Assembly (NCBI GenBank): GCA_017960475.1
Contig: JAGCZH010000005.1
Span: 1 to 64,000 of the forward strand
Source: Bacteroidales bacterium
GTDB taxonomy: Bacteria > Bacteroidota > Bacteroidia > Bacteroidales > P3
Reading direction: 5' to 3'
Length of the DNA: 64,000 bases
Each line of letters begins with the position of its first letter. Within the stretch, counting starts at the first letter, position 1. Position numbers and translations under genes: made by a program. Under the pieces are notes generated by a model. It made no database searches. It was not told where the DNA came from and saw only the letters and a list, made by a program, of their open reading frames with translations. This document shows positions 41,976 to 50,829 of this stretch, piece after piece.

Positions 41976-42752
41976 ATGGGAAAAATTATTTCGATAGCCA
42001 ATCAGAAAGGTGGGGTAGGGAAGACCACTACAGCCACTAATCTCTCAGCCTCTCTTGCAGTATTAGAATATAAAGTGCTTCTTATTGACGCTGACCCTCA
42101 AGCCAATGCGACTTCGGGTCTTGGTATAGATCCTGAGTCGGTTGAGGCCAGTGCTTACGAGTGTTTTTTAGGCCAGACTCCAGCGAGAGAGTGTATTGTT
42201 GAGACCGATACACCCAACCTCTGGTTATTACCCACACGCATAGACCTTGTCGGCGCGGAAATTGACCTTGTCAATGAAAAGCAAAGAGAATATTATATCG
42301 CCAAAGCTTTGGAGCCCATCAAAGATGACTATGATTTTATTATTATCGACTGTTCTCCCTCGTTGGGTCTCATCACTATAAATGCCCTTACGGCTTCCGA
42401 CTCAGTCATAATTCCTATACAAAGCGAATATTTCGCATTGGAAGGGTTAGGCAAACTTCTCAATACCGTTCGAATTGTGCAAACACGTCTGAACACGAAA
42501 CTGTCTATCGAAGGACTTCTGATTACTATGTACGATTCGAGACTCCGTTTGGCACGTCAGGTTGTGGAAGATGTACGTAGCCACTTTAAACAGATGGTCT
42601 TCGATACCCTTATCTATCGCAACACCAAGTTGGCAGAGGCACCAAGTCACGGTAGTTCCATAATCATGTATGATGCCACATGCCCCGGCGCCATCAACTA
42701 TTTGAATCTTGCCAACGAGATCCTTAGACGCAACGGTATGTCGAAAGTATAA
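41976..42752 (+). CDS. parA: Chromosome-partitioning ATPase ParA (Soj)
   Basis: 258 aa. The deviant Walker A NQKGGVGKTTTATNLS at residues 9-24 includes the signature Lys11, LLIDADPQANATSG near 36 is the A' motif, and DFIIIDCSPSLGLIT near 119 is the B motif. An ATP-driven DNA-binding dimer whose gradient, together with ParB, moves the origin region. It is followed 32 bases later by parB, as in most chromosomal par operons. Confidence 0.96.
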   Translation: MGKIISIANQKGGVGKTTTATNLSASLAVLEYKVLLIDADPQANATSGLGIDPESVEASAYECFLGQTPARECIVETDTPNLWLLPTRIDLVGAEIDLVNEKQREYYIAKALEPIKDDYDFIIIDCSPSLGLITINALTASDSVIIPIQSEYFALEGLGKLLNTVRIVQTRLNTKLSIEGLLITMYDSRLRLARQVVEDVRSHFKQMVFDTLIYRNTKLAEAPSHGSSIIMYDATCPGAINYLNLANEILRRNGMSKV

Positions 42753-42784
42753 ATTGTTAGCATTAAAGGACATTAGCTGAAATT

Positions 42785-43669
42785 ATGACAACAAAGAAAA
42801 AAAATACAGGTCTTGGTCGCGGTTTGGGCTCTATCCTGCCAGATGTCGACATTAATGTTGCCATGGGCAAAGCCAACCTCACCACATCCATCGCCAATAT
42901 CAAACTAGGAGATATTGAGGCTAATCCATTCCAGCCTCGTAAAGAGTTTGACCAAGAAGCCCTGGAAGAATTGGCTCAATCCATTCGTCAGCAAGGCGTT
43001 ATTACTCCTATCACTGTCCGTCAGATGCCTGATGGCAAATATCAGCTAATCGCCGGCGAACGCCGTCTGAGGGCCTCGCAGATGGCGGGTCTTAAGGAGA
43101 TACCCGCCTATATTCGTATAGCAACCGATACCCAGATGATGGAGATGGCTCTGGTGGAGAATATCCAGCGTGAGAACCTCAATGCCATGGAAATCGCTTT
43201 CTCTTACAACGCACTTATCGAGGAGTGCCAGCTGACACATGAACAACTTAGCGAGAAAGTGGGAAAGAACCGTTCTACCATTACCAACTATCTTCGCCTG
43301 CTTAACCTCCCTTCGGAGACACAAATAGCGCTGAGTTCGGACCAAATCAGTATGGCTCATGCTCGTTGCCTTGTTAATGTGGAAGACACCGAGACACACC
43401 TTGCCATTCTTCATGATATTATCAACAAGCAGCTCTCTGTGCGACAGACCGAACAGATGGTGAAAGAACTCACAACGACTAAACCATCTCCGATACGCAA
43501 GAAAAACGACCTTCCAGAGATTCATGCCGCCTCACGCTCATCATTGAAGCAATATCTCCAGTCAGAGGTTGACATCAAAAGAAGTCGTCGAGGCAAAGGC
43601 ACATTGACTATCCATTTCAACAGCGACCGCGACTTTGAACGCATTGTACGTCTTATAAAGGAGAATTGA
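42785..43669 (+). CDS. parB: Chromosome-partitioning protein ParB (Spo0J)
   Basis: 294 aa. The N-terminal CTP-binding domain (about 35-135) has NPFQPRKEFDQEAL, GVITPITVRQMPDGKYQLI and AGERRLRAS (GERR at 91-94, the CTP/clamp motif), then ALVENIQRENLN near 122. A helix-turn-helix (about 145-200: LSEKVGKNRSTITNYLRLLN) binds parS. The C-terminal dimerisation domain ends in RRGKGTLTIHF. It loads at parS and slides on DNA as a CTP clamp, marking the origin for segregation. A degenerate parS-like palindrome occurs about 4 kb upstream. Confidence 0.96.
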   Translation: MTTKKKNTGLGRGLGSILPDVDINVAMGKANLTTSIANIKLGDIEANPFQPRKEFDQEALEELAQSIRQQGVITPITVRQMPDGKYQLIAGERRLRASQMAGLKEIPAYIRIATDTQMMEMALVENIQRENLNAMEIAFSYNALIEECQLTHEQLSEKVGKNRSTITNYLRLLNLPSETQIALSSDQISMAHARCLVNVEDTETHLAILHDIINKQLSVRQTEQMVKELTTTKPSPIRKKNDLPEIHAASRSSLKQYLQSEVDIKRSRRGKGTLTIHFNSDRDFERIVRLIKEN

Positions 43670-43722
43670 CACTGTTCCCTTTAATACGTATGCCAAGCAG
43701 ATGTTCCTCTCGCAGAATGTAA

Positions 43723-44349
43723 ATGATCGTTATTTCCAGACATATTCGTATAGCACTACATAAAGGGGTGAGGCTAAGTTGCCTTGCTCTCTTTATGTTT
43801 TTTGTCATTCCGGCCTCATCGCAAGAAAGGTTGATTGACACTGTGTCTAGCGCTGTCGAGACTCCTCAGGTCACAAAGGAGCACAGTGCCCAAACCGCGC
43901 TTTTTCTGTCGGCAGTTTTGCCTGGTGCTGGTCAGATATACAACCATCAGGCGTGGAAATTGCCTATTATTTACGCGGCTATAGGAGGGTTAGGCTATTA
44001 TGCCTATACCAATTTCACTCAAATGAAATTGTACAAAGAGGAATACCTTTATAGAGTTAACAATAACAATGCTGTGTTGCACACTGAAGATGTGAACATC
44101 TCGGCTGCTCCCACATCAAATATTTACAATCTTTATGAGGCTTACAACAGGTCGTTCCAGCTGGCAGTCATAGTAACCGCTGCTGTATATGCTATCAACA
44201 TTGTCGACGCATATGTTTTTGGACATCTTTTCGATTTTCAGATATCCGACGATCTTAGCCTTAATGTCATCCCAACAATAGCGCCAATGACAGGGTTGTC
44301 TTCAGCGATGTCATTCGTCCCTACGGCCACCGTTTCTCTTCGTTTTTAA
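43723..44349 (+). CDS. DUF5683 domain membrane protein
   Basis: 208 aa. The N-terminus (about residues 18-34) is a signal-like hydrophobic segment ending PASSQ. The core has FLSAVLPGAGQIYNHQAWK near 63, LPIIYAAIGGLGYYAYTNF (membrane span), YEAYNRSFQLAVIVTAAVYAINIVDAYVFGH (second span) and a barrel-like end terminating VSLRF. DUF5683 proteins sit directly after parB in many Bacteroidota, which points to an envelope role linked to cell-cycle genes. The lytic transglycosylase often found next in those genomes is absent here. Function unknown. Confidence 0.84.
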   Translation: MIVISRHIRIALHKGVRLSCLALFMFFVIPASSQERLIDTVSSAVETPQVTKEHSAQTALFLSAVLPGAGQIYNHQAWKLPIIYAAIGGLGYYAYTNFTQMKLYKEEYLYRVNNNNAVLHTEDVNISAAPTSNIYNLYEAYNRSFQLAVIVTAAVYAINIVDAYVFGHLFDFQISDDLSLNVIPTIAPMTGLSSAMSFVPTATVSLRF

Positions 44350-44437
44350 CAGTCGCTGCAAATGCGCTAACGCCAAATTGCAGACAATAGCAAAAAGTCG
44401 GAATGAAAACTGATGGAAAACAATTCCATGGTTTTCT

Positions 44438-44803
44438 TTAGTGTACTTTTAGTTTAGTAAAGACAGCCTCTGGAACATCGTTGTCGGTGTAGTGGTAGCT
44501 GCATTCTGTCTGAGAATAATTCGGGGATAGATAGATACGACCACTCACTTGTGCTTTTGATTTAAGCATACGGTCAGAGCCATATACAACAACAACGTTC
44601 GAGTATTCCTCATTTTCCCTTGTGACGTAATTGCCACCGATGTTATCAGGCGAGGAAAGAGCAATTGCGTATCCCATTTCCGATATGCCATTGCACATCT
44701 CGTAATCGACCACAGTGCCCGTGAAATCAAAATCATCATGATCGGCACATGAAACCAACAATCCTATAGTTAATACAACCAGGGTGATAAATCTGTATTT
44801 CAT
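44438..44803 (-). CDS. Small lipoprotein, paralogue of the one at 62.6 kb
   Basis: 121 aa from the ATG at 44803, preferred because MKYRFITLVVLTIGLLVSC is a lipoprotein signal (Cys19). An upstream in-frame start would put ten polar residues before it. After Cys comes ADHDDFDF, an acidic stretch of the kind that exports lipoproteins to the cell surface in Bacteroidota. The rest aligns with the protein at 62,553-62,915: F-[TS]-x-V-V-x-x-x-x-[MI]-C-x-[GS] and a Y-[SD]-[NA]-x-V-V-x-[YR] segment, ending [DM]-PE-[AV]. I know no named family. It follows dapD with a four-base overlap of the longer frame. Confidence 0.62.
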   Translation of the reverse strand: MKYRFITLVVLTIGLLVSCADHDDFDFTGTVVDYEMCNGISEMGYAIALSSPDNIGGNYVTRENEEYSNVVVVYGSDRMLKSKAQVSGRIYLSPNYSQTECSYHYTDNDVPEAVFTKLKVH

Positions 44804-44829
44804 AGTTGTTTTGAATGAGTCTGTTATAA

Positions 44830-45654
44830 TCACACTGACACACCGAAGTCGCGAAGTGCGGCATTGAGCGATGTTTTTTTATCGGTCGACTCTTTACGTT
44901 GACCGATAATCAATGCGCATGATACTCCAAAGTCACCAGCGTTGAAATGTTTGTTATATGTACCAGGGATGACCACACTGCGGGGTGGTACATATCCGTT
45001 ATAATATAAAGGTTCGGAATGCGTCACGTCAATTATCTTGGTGCTGCCGGTGATGACGGTGTTGGCACCGAGAACAGCCTCGGCTCCGATGTGAGCGCCC
45101 TCTACAACAATACAGCGCGACCCGATAAAGCAGTTGTCTTCTATTATCACAGGGGCGGCCTGGACAGGCTCGAGAACGCCGCCGATACCTACACCACCGC
45201 TTAGATGAACATTTTTGCCTATTTGAGCGCAACTGCCCACGGTGGCCCACGTGTCAACCATCGTGCCGCTGTCGACGTATGCGCCAATATTGACATAGCT
45301 CGGCATAAGCACAACACCTTGAGCTATATAAGCCCCATAGCGGGCTGTTGCAGGCGGCACAACTCTAACCCCTTGGGCGGCATAGTCGTGTTTCAGCTTG
45401 ATTTTGTCGTGGTATTCGAATGGCCCCGCCTCAATAGTCGTCATACCGCACAGCGGAAAATAAAGAAGTACCGCTTTTTTAACCCACTCATTCACATGCC
45501 ACACTTCCCCCTCTGGTTCTGCGACACGAAGATGTCCTTTGTCAAGTCGTTCTATAACGTCATAGACCGCTTTAATGACGTCGGCGCTATCCAACATTGA
45601 ACGGTTTTCGAAAGCTTGTTCTATTAATTCTTGTTCAGACATATTTTTTTTCAA
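44830..45654 (-). CDS. dapD: 2,3,4,5-tetrahydropyridine-2,6-dicarboxylate N-succinyltransferase
   Basis: 274 aa. A left-handed beta-helix of hexapeptide repeats spans about residues 105-215: GAYIAQGVVLMPSYVNIGAYV, GTMVDTWATVGSCAQIG, NVHLSGGVGIGGVLEP, NCFIGSRCIVVEGAHIGAEAV. FCIGSRC and VVIPGTYNKHF match DapD of the succinylase lysine/diaminopimelate route. It transfers succinyl from succinyl-CoA to tetrahydrodipicolinate, feeding lysine and peptidoglycan. It diverges from the exported-protein operon at 45.7 kb and has a TAnnTTTG box 35 bases before the start. Confidence 0.95.
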   Translation of the reverse strand: MKKNMSEQELIEQAFENRSMLDSADVIKAVYDVIERLDKGHLRVAEPEGEVWHVNEWVKKAVLLYFPLCGMTTIEAGPFEYHDKIKLKHDYAAQGVRVVPPATARYGAYIAQGVVLMPSYVNIGAYVDSGTMVDTWATVGSCAQIGKNVHLSGGVGIGGVLEPVQAAPVIIEDNCFIGSRCIVVEGAHIGAEAVLGANTVITGSTKIIDVTHSEPLYYNGYVPPRSVVIPGTYNKHFNAGDFGVSCALIIGQRKESTDKKTSLNAALRDFGVSV

Positions 45655-45689
45655 TTGATTACAATAAAAAGCGTTTTTTTGAGTAATTA

Positions 45690-45697
45690 CAAAAGTA
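45690..45697 (-). promoter_or_regulatory. Putative -7 element for dapD
   Basis: Minus-strand TACTTTTG, matching TAnnTTTG, 35 bases before the dapD ATG. Confidence 0.58.
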
Positions 45698-45712
45698 CTA
45701 ATAAAATTCTAT

Positions 45713-46723
45713 ATGACAACCAAGTTACGAAGAATATCATCATTCTCGCTGAAATACAATCTATTTTTTCTTATACTGGTAACGATATTTTGCTGGCATG
45801 CCAATGCGCAAAATCGTGACGTGATGAGTGCATATCAACGCAATATGCAGCCTTTGCTTGAAAAAATTGTCAATGCCCCTACCGACAATGAGCGATATAA
45901 TGCCAACGAGCTTTTTGTTCAGTTGTTTGATGAAGCACTTCGAACAGAGGAATCCATCCATTGGAAGTGGGATTTTGGAACTACTGTGTCGGTTTTAACC
46001 TCCAGTGACAGGCAATTCCGAGTTATAACATGGCCCGTTGTTCGTGACAATGGTGAATATGAGTGTTTCGGCTTTGTTCAATCCTATAACAGTAAGACTG
46101 AGGAATATGATGTTTATGTTCTCAATGACAAATCAGACGACATTATTTCCTCAAACGAGGTTGTATTGGAGCCAGAGAATTGGTTAGGCTGCGTGTATCA
46201 ACAGATTATCGAGACAAAGCACGAAGGGAAAACCTACTACACTCTATTGGGTTGGACAGGGGTCAATGCCTTGGTCCAGCGTAAAGTAATTGAGCCCATC
46301 GTTTTCCGCTCCAACACATCAAAACCTCAATTTGGGCAGGCTCTCTTTCGTCGCGAGAAGAACCTTCGTCGCGTCGTTTTGGAATATTCTCGCAATGCTA
46401 TGGTTAATCTGCGTTTTGACGAACAGATTGTACGTACTTATGAGAACAAGAAAATAAAAAAGAAAGGACGCACCATAAATATACAAGTGCCTAAGGAAGA
46501 GAAAATGAAGATGATACTTTTCGACGAGATAGCGCCTATGCTACCAGGCATGGATGGGCTACCTCAATACTATGTTCCTACTGGCACGGAGATGGCATAT
46601 GTTTTCATAAACGGACGATGGGAGCTGCGCGACAACGCACAGGGCCGTCTTGACGACCCAAAGCTCAACAAGGACTTCAAGCCACTTCCTAAAGAAGCTC
46701 CATCATATAAAGTGGACAAATAG
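45713..46723 (+). CDS. Exported protein of unknown function
   Basis: 336 aa. A long signal peptide with basic start (TTKLRRISSFSLKYN) and a hydrophobic core ends CWHANAQ near residue 33. The mature part is soluble-looking with segments TTVSVLTSSDRQFRVITWPVV, YECFGFVQSYNSKTEEYDVYV, WLGCVYQQIIETKHEGK and RRVVLEYSRNAMVNLRFDEQ; no catalytic motif is recognised. Very similar exported proteins are common in Bacteroidales, without a named domain as far as I know. It ends five bases before a glycosyltransferase gene, so the two are co-expressed. Confidence 0.7.
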   Translation: MTTKLRRISSFSLKYNLFFLILVTIFCWHANAQNRDVMSAYQRNMQPLLEKIVNAPTDNERYNANELFVQLFDEALRTEESIHWKWDFGTTVSVLTSSDRQFRVITWPVVRDNGEYECFGFVQSYNSKTEEYDVYVLNDKSDDIISSNEVVLEPENWLGCVYQQIIETKHEGKTYYTLLGWTGVNALVQRKVIEPIVFRSNTSKPQFGQALFRREKNLRRVVLEYSRNAMVNLRFDEQIVRTYENKKIKKKGRTINIQVPKEEKMKMILFDEIAPMLPGMDGLPQYYVPTGTEMAYVFINGRWELRDNAQGRLDDPKLNKDFKPLPKEAPSYKVDK

Positions 46724-46728
46724 CACTG

Positions 46729-47850
46729 ATGAAAAAGCTGCACATAGTTTCTTTCAATGTCCCATATCCTGCCAATTATGGCGGTGTCATAGATGTTTTT
46801 TATCGTATCAAAGCTCTTCGGAACCTTGGTGTCGACATTGAACTTCACACTTTCCAATATGGTCGACCGGAATCCAAGGAATTGCAGGAGTTGTGTGGGA
46901 ATGTCCACTATTATCGTCGCCGCACTGGAATCCTTTCGGCCATGTCGCCGCGCCCTTACATAGTCCAATCACGACGCAGCAGCCGACTTATCGATAATTT
47001 AAACAAAGACGATGCACCTATTCTGCTTGAGGGGCTCCATTGTTGCTATCTGCTCGAAAAAATTGAAAACAGACGCTTCTTTGTCCGTGCCCACAATGTG
47101 GAACATGATTATTATTCCAGCCTCGCCGAAGTAGAGCACTCCTTGCCTCGCAGATTGTACCTGCGCAGTGACGCACGTAAACTGGAACGATATGAACCAA
47201 TTTTGAGAAAAGCCGATACGATTCTTGCCGTTACTGAAAACGACGCTGAACATTTTCGCTCCATCGGTTGCCCTAAAGTGCTTCTTATGCCTTCGTCGCA
47301 CATTGACGATTCGGTGGTTTCCAAGCCATCTCAGCTCTTATCAAAAGACGAGTGCTATGTCTTATACCATGCTGACCTTTCGGTGCCGGAGAATGTCGAA
47401 TCGGTTTTGTTTTTGGCAAACAATGTATTTCGGAACTCAACGCATCGTTTTGTCGTTGCTGGACGCAATCCAGCTCCCGCGGTTTCCGAAGCCCTTTGTA
47501 AATTGCAAAATACCAAGCTGTACGCAAATCCTGACGAGACAGAAATGCAGAGTCTTATAGCCAACTCACAGGTCATATTGATGACAACTCCGATGCCTAC
47601 AGGTTTGAAGCTTAAACTGCTCAACTCACTTTACGCCGGTCGTCATTGTCTGGTAAACAGCGCCATGGTGGCGGGAACGAAACTAGGGGAGTTGTGCACT
47701 ATTGCCGACAGCGCGCAGGATTTGCGTGACGCCCTCGACCGATTAATGGTGACGCCATTTACAACAGAAGACATAGAAAGACGTCAGAATTTATTGGGCT
47801 CTCTATACAGCAACCAGGCCAATGCCCGAATTCTCCTTTCTTTACTTTAA
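46729..47850 (+). CDS. GT4-like glycosyltransferase
   Basis: 373 aa, GT-B-like. SFNVPYPANYGGVIDVFYRI (residues 8-27) holds the glycine acceptor loop, FFVRAHNVEHDYYSSLA near 118 is typical of GT4 N-domains, LYHADLSVPENVESVLFLANN near 213 starts the donor half, and MPTGLKLKLLNSLYAGRHCLVN near 289 sits where GT4 has E-x7-E, but here the first acidic residue is missing. It may therefore be a diverged or retaining enzyme with other catalysis. It is outside the big capsule operon and pairs with the unknown exported protein upstream. An intrinsic terminator follows. Confidence 0.72.
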   Translation: MKKLHIVSFNVPYPANYGGVIDVFYRIKALRNLGVDIELHTFQYGRPESKELQELCGNVHYYRRRTGILSAMSPRPYIVQSRRSSRLIDNLNKDDAPILLEGLHCCYLLEKIENRRFFVRAHNVEHDYYSSLAEVEHSLPRRLYLRSDARKLERYEPILRKADTILAVTENDAEHFRSIGCPKVLLMPSSHIDDSVVSKPSQLLSKDECYVLYHADLSVPENVESVLFLANNVFRNSTHRFVVAGRNPAPAVSEALCKLQNTKLYANPDETEMQSLIANSQVILMTTPMPTGLKLKLLNSLYAGRHCLVNSAMVAGTKLGELCTIADSAQDLRDALDRLMVTPFTTEDIERRQNLLGSLYSNQANARILLSLL

Positions 47851-47916
47851 GTTATGTAATAAGCTTTTGTTATTCAGTCTTTAATAGAATAATAGGATAC
47901 AATTATTAATTAAATT

Positions 47917-47948
47917 CACTTTTTCCACTGAAAAGGTGATTTTTTTTT
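47917..47948 (+). terminator. Intrinsic terminator after the GT4-like gene
   Basis: CACTTTTTC (47917-47925) pairs with GAAAAGGTG (47930-47938), one G-T wobble, four-base loop, followed by a run of nine T at 47940-47948. It ends just before the ppdK promoter element. Confidence 0.75.
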
Positions 47949-47950
47949 CT

Positions 47951-47958
47951 TAAATTTG
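47951..47958 (+). promoter_or_regulatory. Putative -7 element for ppdK
   Basis: TAAATTTG matches TAnnTTTG. A leader of about 60 bases precedes the ATG at 48026. The element starts two bases after the T-tract of the preceding terminator. Confidence 0.62.
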
Positions 47959-48025
47959 CAATTTCCAATTCATTAGAGGAATAATAAAATAATATATTAA
48001 TAATCAATTATCTATTTTAATCATT

Positions 48026-50743
48026 ATGACAAAATACGTCTATACATTTGGAGGCAAAAAAGCCGAAGGCAAAGCTGACATGAAGAATCTGCTCGGCGGT
48101 AAAGGTGCAAACCTGGCCGAGATGTGTCTATTAGGACTACCGGTTCCCGCAGGTCTTACTATCACTACTGAATGCTGCACAGCATACTACAGCAACAATT
48201 GCCAGTTGCCCAACGGTCTTATGGAAGAGGTCTGGAACGGAATGAAAAATGTGGAGAATATTATGGGTATGCGCTATGACGACCCAGAGAATCCCCTGCT
48301 CGTTTCTTGCCGTTCGGGTGCTCGCAGTTCCATGCCTGGTATGATGGACACTGTTCTCAACATCGGTCTCAGCAGCAAGACAATCCCTGGTATGTTGAAA
48401 AAGACCAACAACCCCCGTTTCGTATATGACTCCTATCGTCGTTTAATCATGATGTATGCCGACGTTGTTATGGAAAAATCAGAAGGCATTGAACCCGCTG
48501 ACGGTAAAGGCATCCGTAAACAACTCGACGATATGCTTGACGAGTACAAATCCAATAAAGGATACAAGAGCGATACCGAACTCACAGCCGAAGATCTTAA
48601 ATATCTTGCTGAAGAGTTTAAGAAAAAAGTGAAAGAGGTTCTCGGCACTGATTTCCCAGACGACGCCAAAGCCCAGATGGAAGGTGGTATCAAGGCTGTC
48701 TTCAAAAGCTGGAATGGAAAGAAAGCCATTTCTTATCGTAAAATAGAGGGCATCCCCGACGACTGGGGTACTGCTGTCAATGTTCAGGCTATGGTGTTCG
48801 GTAATATGGGCGATAACAGCGCCACCGGTGTCGCTTTCACACGTAACCCCGCCACTGGCGACAACCAGTTCTATGGTGAATGGCTTATCAACGCTCAGGG
48901 CGAAGACGTTGTCGCTGGTATTCGTACCCCCAACCCACTCAACGACGATACCAAGAACGAGCAAAACAAGCACATGCACTCCATGCAGGAGCTTATGCCC
49001 GATACATACAAAGAGCTCTGTGATATCCGCAACATTCTTGAGAAGAACTACCACGACATGCTCGACATTGAGTTCACCATCCAGGACGGTCAGCTTTACA
49101 TGCTCCAATGCCGTGTTGGAAAACGTACTGGTGTCGCCGCACTCACTATGGCTATGGATATGCTGAAAGAAGGTCTTATCGACGAGAGCGAAGTCGTGAT
49201 GCGAATTAGCCCCGCTCAGCTCGACGAATTGCTGCACCCAATCCTTGACTCCAGCGACGAGAAAAAGCACACCGTTCTTGCCAAGGGTCTTCCCGCAGGT
49301 CCTGGCGGTGCCGTAGGTGTAATAGCTCTTACCAGCGAGAAAGCCAAAGAATATCAGGCTGCCGGCATTAAGAATATCCTTGTTCGCGAGGAGACCAATC
49401 CCGAAGATGTTGAAGGTATGCGTGCCGCCGACGGTATCCTTACCGCTCGTGGAGGTATGACCTCACACGCAGCTCTCGTGGCTCGCGGTTGGGGAAAATG
49501 CTGTATCGTGGGTTGTGATGCCGTTAAGATCGATTTTGAGAACGGCATTATCACTATGAACGGCAAGAGTTTCAAGGAAGGCGATCTGCTGAGCTTGAAT
49601 GGAAGCAAAGGCTGGGTCTATGACGAAGAGGTCAAGATGATCAATGCCACTGAGAATCCACTATTCCAGCAGTTCATGAAACTGGTCGACAAATTCCGCA
49701 AGATGGGTGTTCGCACCAATGCCGACAACCCCGCTGATGCCCAGAAGGCTATCGATTTCGGTGCCGAGGGTATCGGTCTATTCCGTATAGAGCACATGTT
49801 CTATGGCGAAAACAGTGAGAAGCCTCTTGAGAAGCTGCGCAACATGATATTGGCCAACACCAAGGAAGAGCGCATCGCCGCCCTCGACGAACTGGAGCCC
49901 TATATCCGTGAGAGCGCCAAGGGTACCCTGAAGGTTATGGACGGCAAGCCCTTGACCTTCCGCCTCATGGATCCTCCGCTGCATGAGTTCGCACCTCAGG
50001 GCGAAGAGAAGATGAAAGAAGCTGCCAAACGTCTCGGCATTAGCTACGAAGATGTCAAGAAACGTGTCGACAGCCTGCATGAGGTTAACCCGATGATGGG
50101 TCTCCGCGGTGTCCGTCTCGGCATCATCTATTCCGAGATTACCCGTGTCCAGTTCCGTGCCCTTTTCAGTGCAACCTGTGAGTTGATGAAGGAGGGAATG
50201 CATCCTATGCTTGAAATCATGGTTCCTCTGACAATCAACGCTGCAGAGCTTAAGCACCAGAAAGCTATAGCCAATGAGGTGAAGGAAGAGGTCGAGGCCA
50301 AATACGGCATCAAGTTTGAATACAAGTTTGGAACGATGATAGAGATACCTCGTGCTGCCCTTGTCGCCAACCAGATTGCCGAGGTCGCCGAGTTCTTCAG
50401 CTTTGGTACCAATGACCTTACCCAGATGACATTCGGCTTCAGCCGCGACGACGTCAACGCTATTGTGAAGACCTATGTTGATGAGAAGATTATCCCTGCC
50501 GACCCGTTCAACTCATTCGACCAGGAAGGTGTCGGTCAGTTGGTGAAGGTTGGTATCGAGCGTGGCCGTGGCACCCGCGCCAACCTCAAGTGCGGTGTGT
50601 GCGGTGAGCATGGTGGCGATCCCACTGCTGCTGAATTCTTCTACAAAGCTGGAATGAACTACGTAAGTTGCAGCCCCTTCCGTGTTCCCGTGGCACGTCT
50701 AGCTGCCGCTCAGGCCGCAATCAAAGAAGCCAGAGAAAAATAA
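48026..50743 (+). CDS. ppdK: Pyruvate, phosphate dikinase
   Basis: 905 aa, full length. The N-terminal ATP-grasp domain begins TFGGKKAEGKADMKNLLGGKG, has SCRSGARSSMPGMMDTVLN near 93 and NQFYGEWLINAQGEDVVAG near 290. The central swivelling domain has GGMTSHAALVARG near 470 with the phosphorylated His. The C-terminal TIM barrel has GLFRIEHMFY, PMMGLRGVRLG, GTNDLTQMTFGFSRDD and GVCGEHGGDP near 860. It converts PEP + AMP + PPi to pyruvate + ATP + Pi, reversibly. Coding DNA looks richer in GC and more codon-biased than the capsule genes, consistent with high expression. It pairs with pckA. Confidence 0.98.
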   Translation: MTKYVYTFGGKKAEGKADMKNLLGGKGANLAEMCLLGLPVPAGLTITTECCTAYYSNNCQLPNGLMEEVWNGMKNVENIMGMRYDDPENPLLVSCRSGARSSMPGMMDTVLNIGLSSKTIPGMLKKTNNPRFVYDSYRRLIMMYADVVMEKSEGIEPADGKGIRKQLDDMLDEYKSNKGYKSDTELTAEDLKYLAEEFKKKVKEVLGTDFPDDAKAQMEGGIKAVFKSWNGKKAISYRKIEGIPDDWGTAVNVQAMVFGNMGDNSATGVAFTRNPATGDNQFYGEWLINAQGEDVVAGIRTPNPLNDDTKNEQNKHMHSMQELMPDTYKELCDIRNILEKNYHDMLDIEFTIQDGQLYMLQCRVGKRTGVAALTMAMDMLKEGLIDESEVVMRISPAQLDELLHPILDSSDEKKHTVLAKGLPAGPGGAVGVIALTSEKAKEYQAAGIKNILVREETNPEDVEGMRAADGILTARGGMTSHAALVARGWGKCCIVGCDAVKIDFENGIITMNGKSFKEGDLLSLNGSKGWVYDEEVKMINATENPLFQQFMKLVDKFRKMGVRTNADNPADAQKAIDFGAEGIGLFRIEHMFYGENSEKPLEKLRNMILANTKEERIAALDELEPYIRESAKGTLKVMDGKPLTFRLMDPPLHEFAPQGEEKMKEAAKRLGISYEDVKKRVDSLHEVNPMMGLRGVRLGIIYSEITRVQFRALFSATCELMKEGMHPMLEIMVPLTINAAELKHQKAIANEVKEEVEAKYGIKFEYKFGTMIEIPRAALVANQIAEVAEFFSFGTNDLTQMTFGFSRDDVNAIVKTYVDEKIIPADPFNSFDQEGVGQLVKVGIERGRGTRANLKCGVCGEHGGDPTAAEFFYKAGMNYVSCSPFRVPVARLAAAQAAIKEAREK

Positions 50744-50758
50744 TTATAACAATATAGT

Positions 50759-50811
50759 TCTATAGGGCTTATAAGAAATATATGTCTTAGAAGTCTTATA
50801 AGCCCTATAGA
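50759..50811. repeat. 17-bp perfect inverted repeat between ppdK and pckA
   Basis: Left arm 50759-50775 (TCTATAGGGCTTATAAG) is exactly complementary to 50795-50811, around a 19-base loop. No T-tract follows on plus (TCTTAAAAACC), so it is not a standard terminator. It lies between the ppdK stop (50743) and the pckA ATG (50830). Confidence 0.85.
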
Positions 50812-50829
50812 TCTTAAAAACCAAAGACT

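Noticed and set aside
48479-49270. 263-codon minus-strand frame inside ppdK
   Set aside because: Shadow of the strongly biased ppdK coding sequence. Such antisense frames are usual with this codon use.
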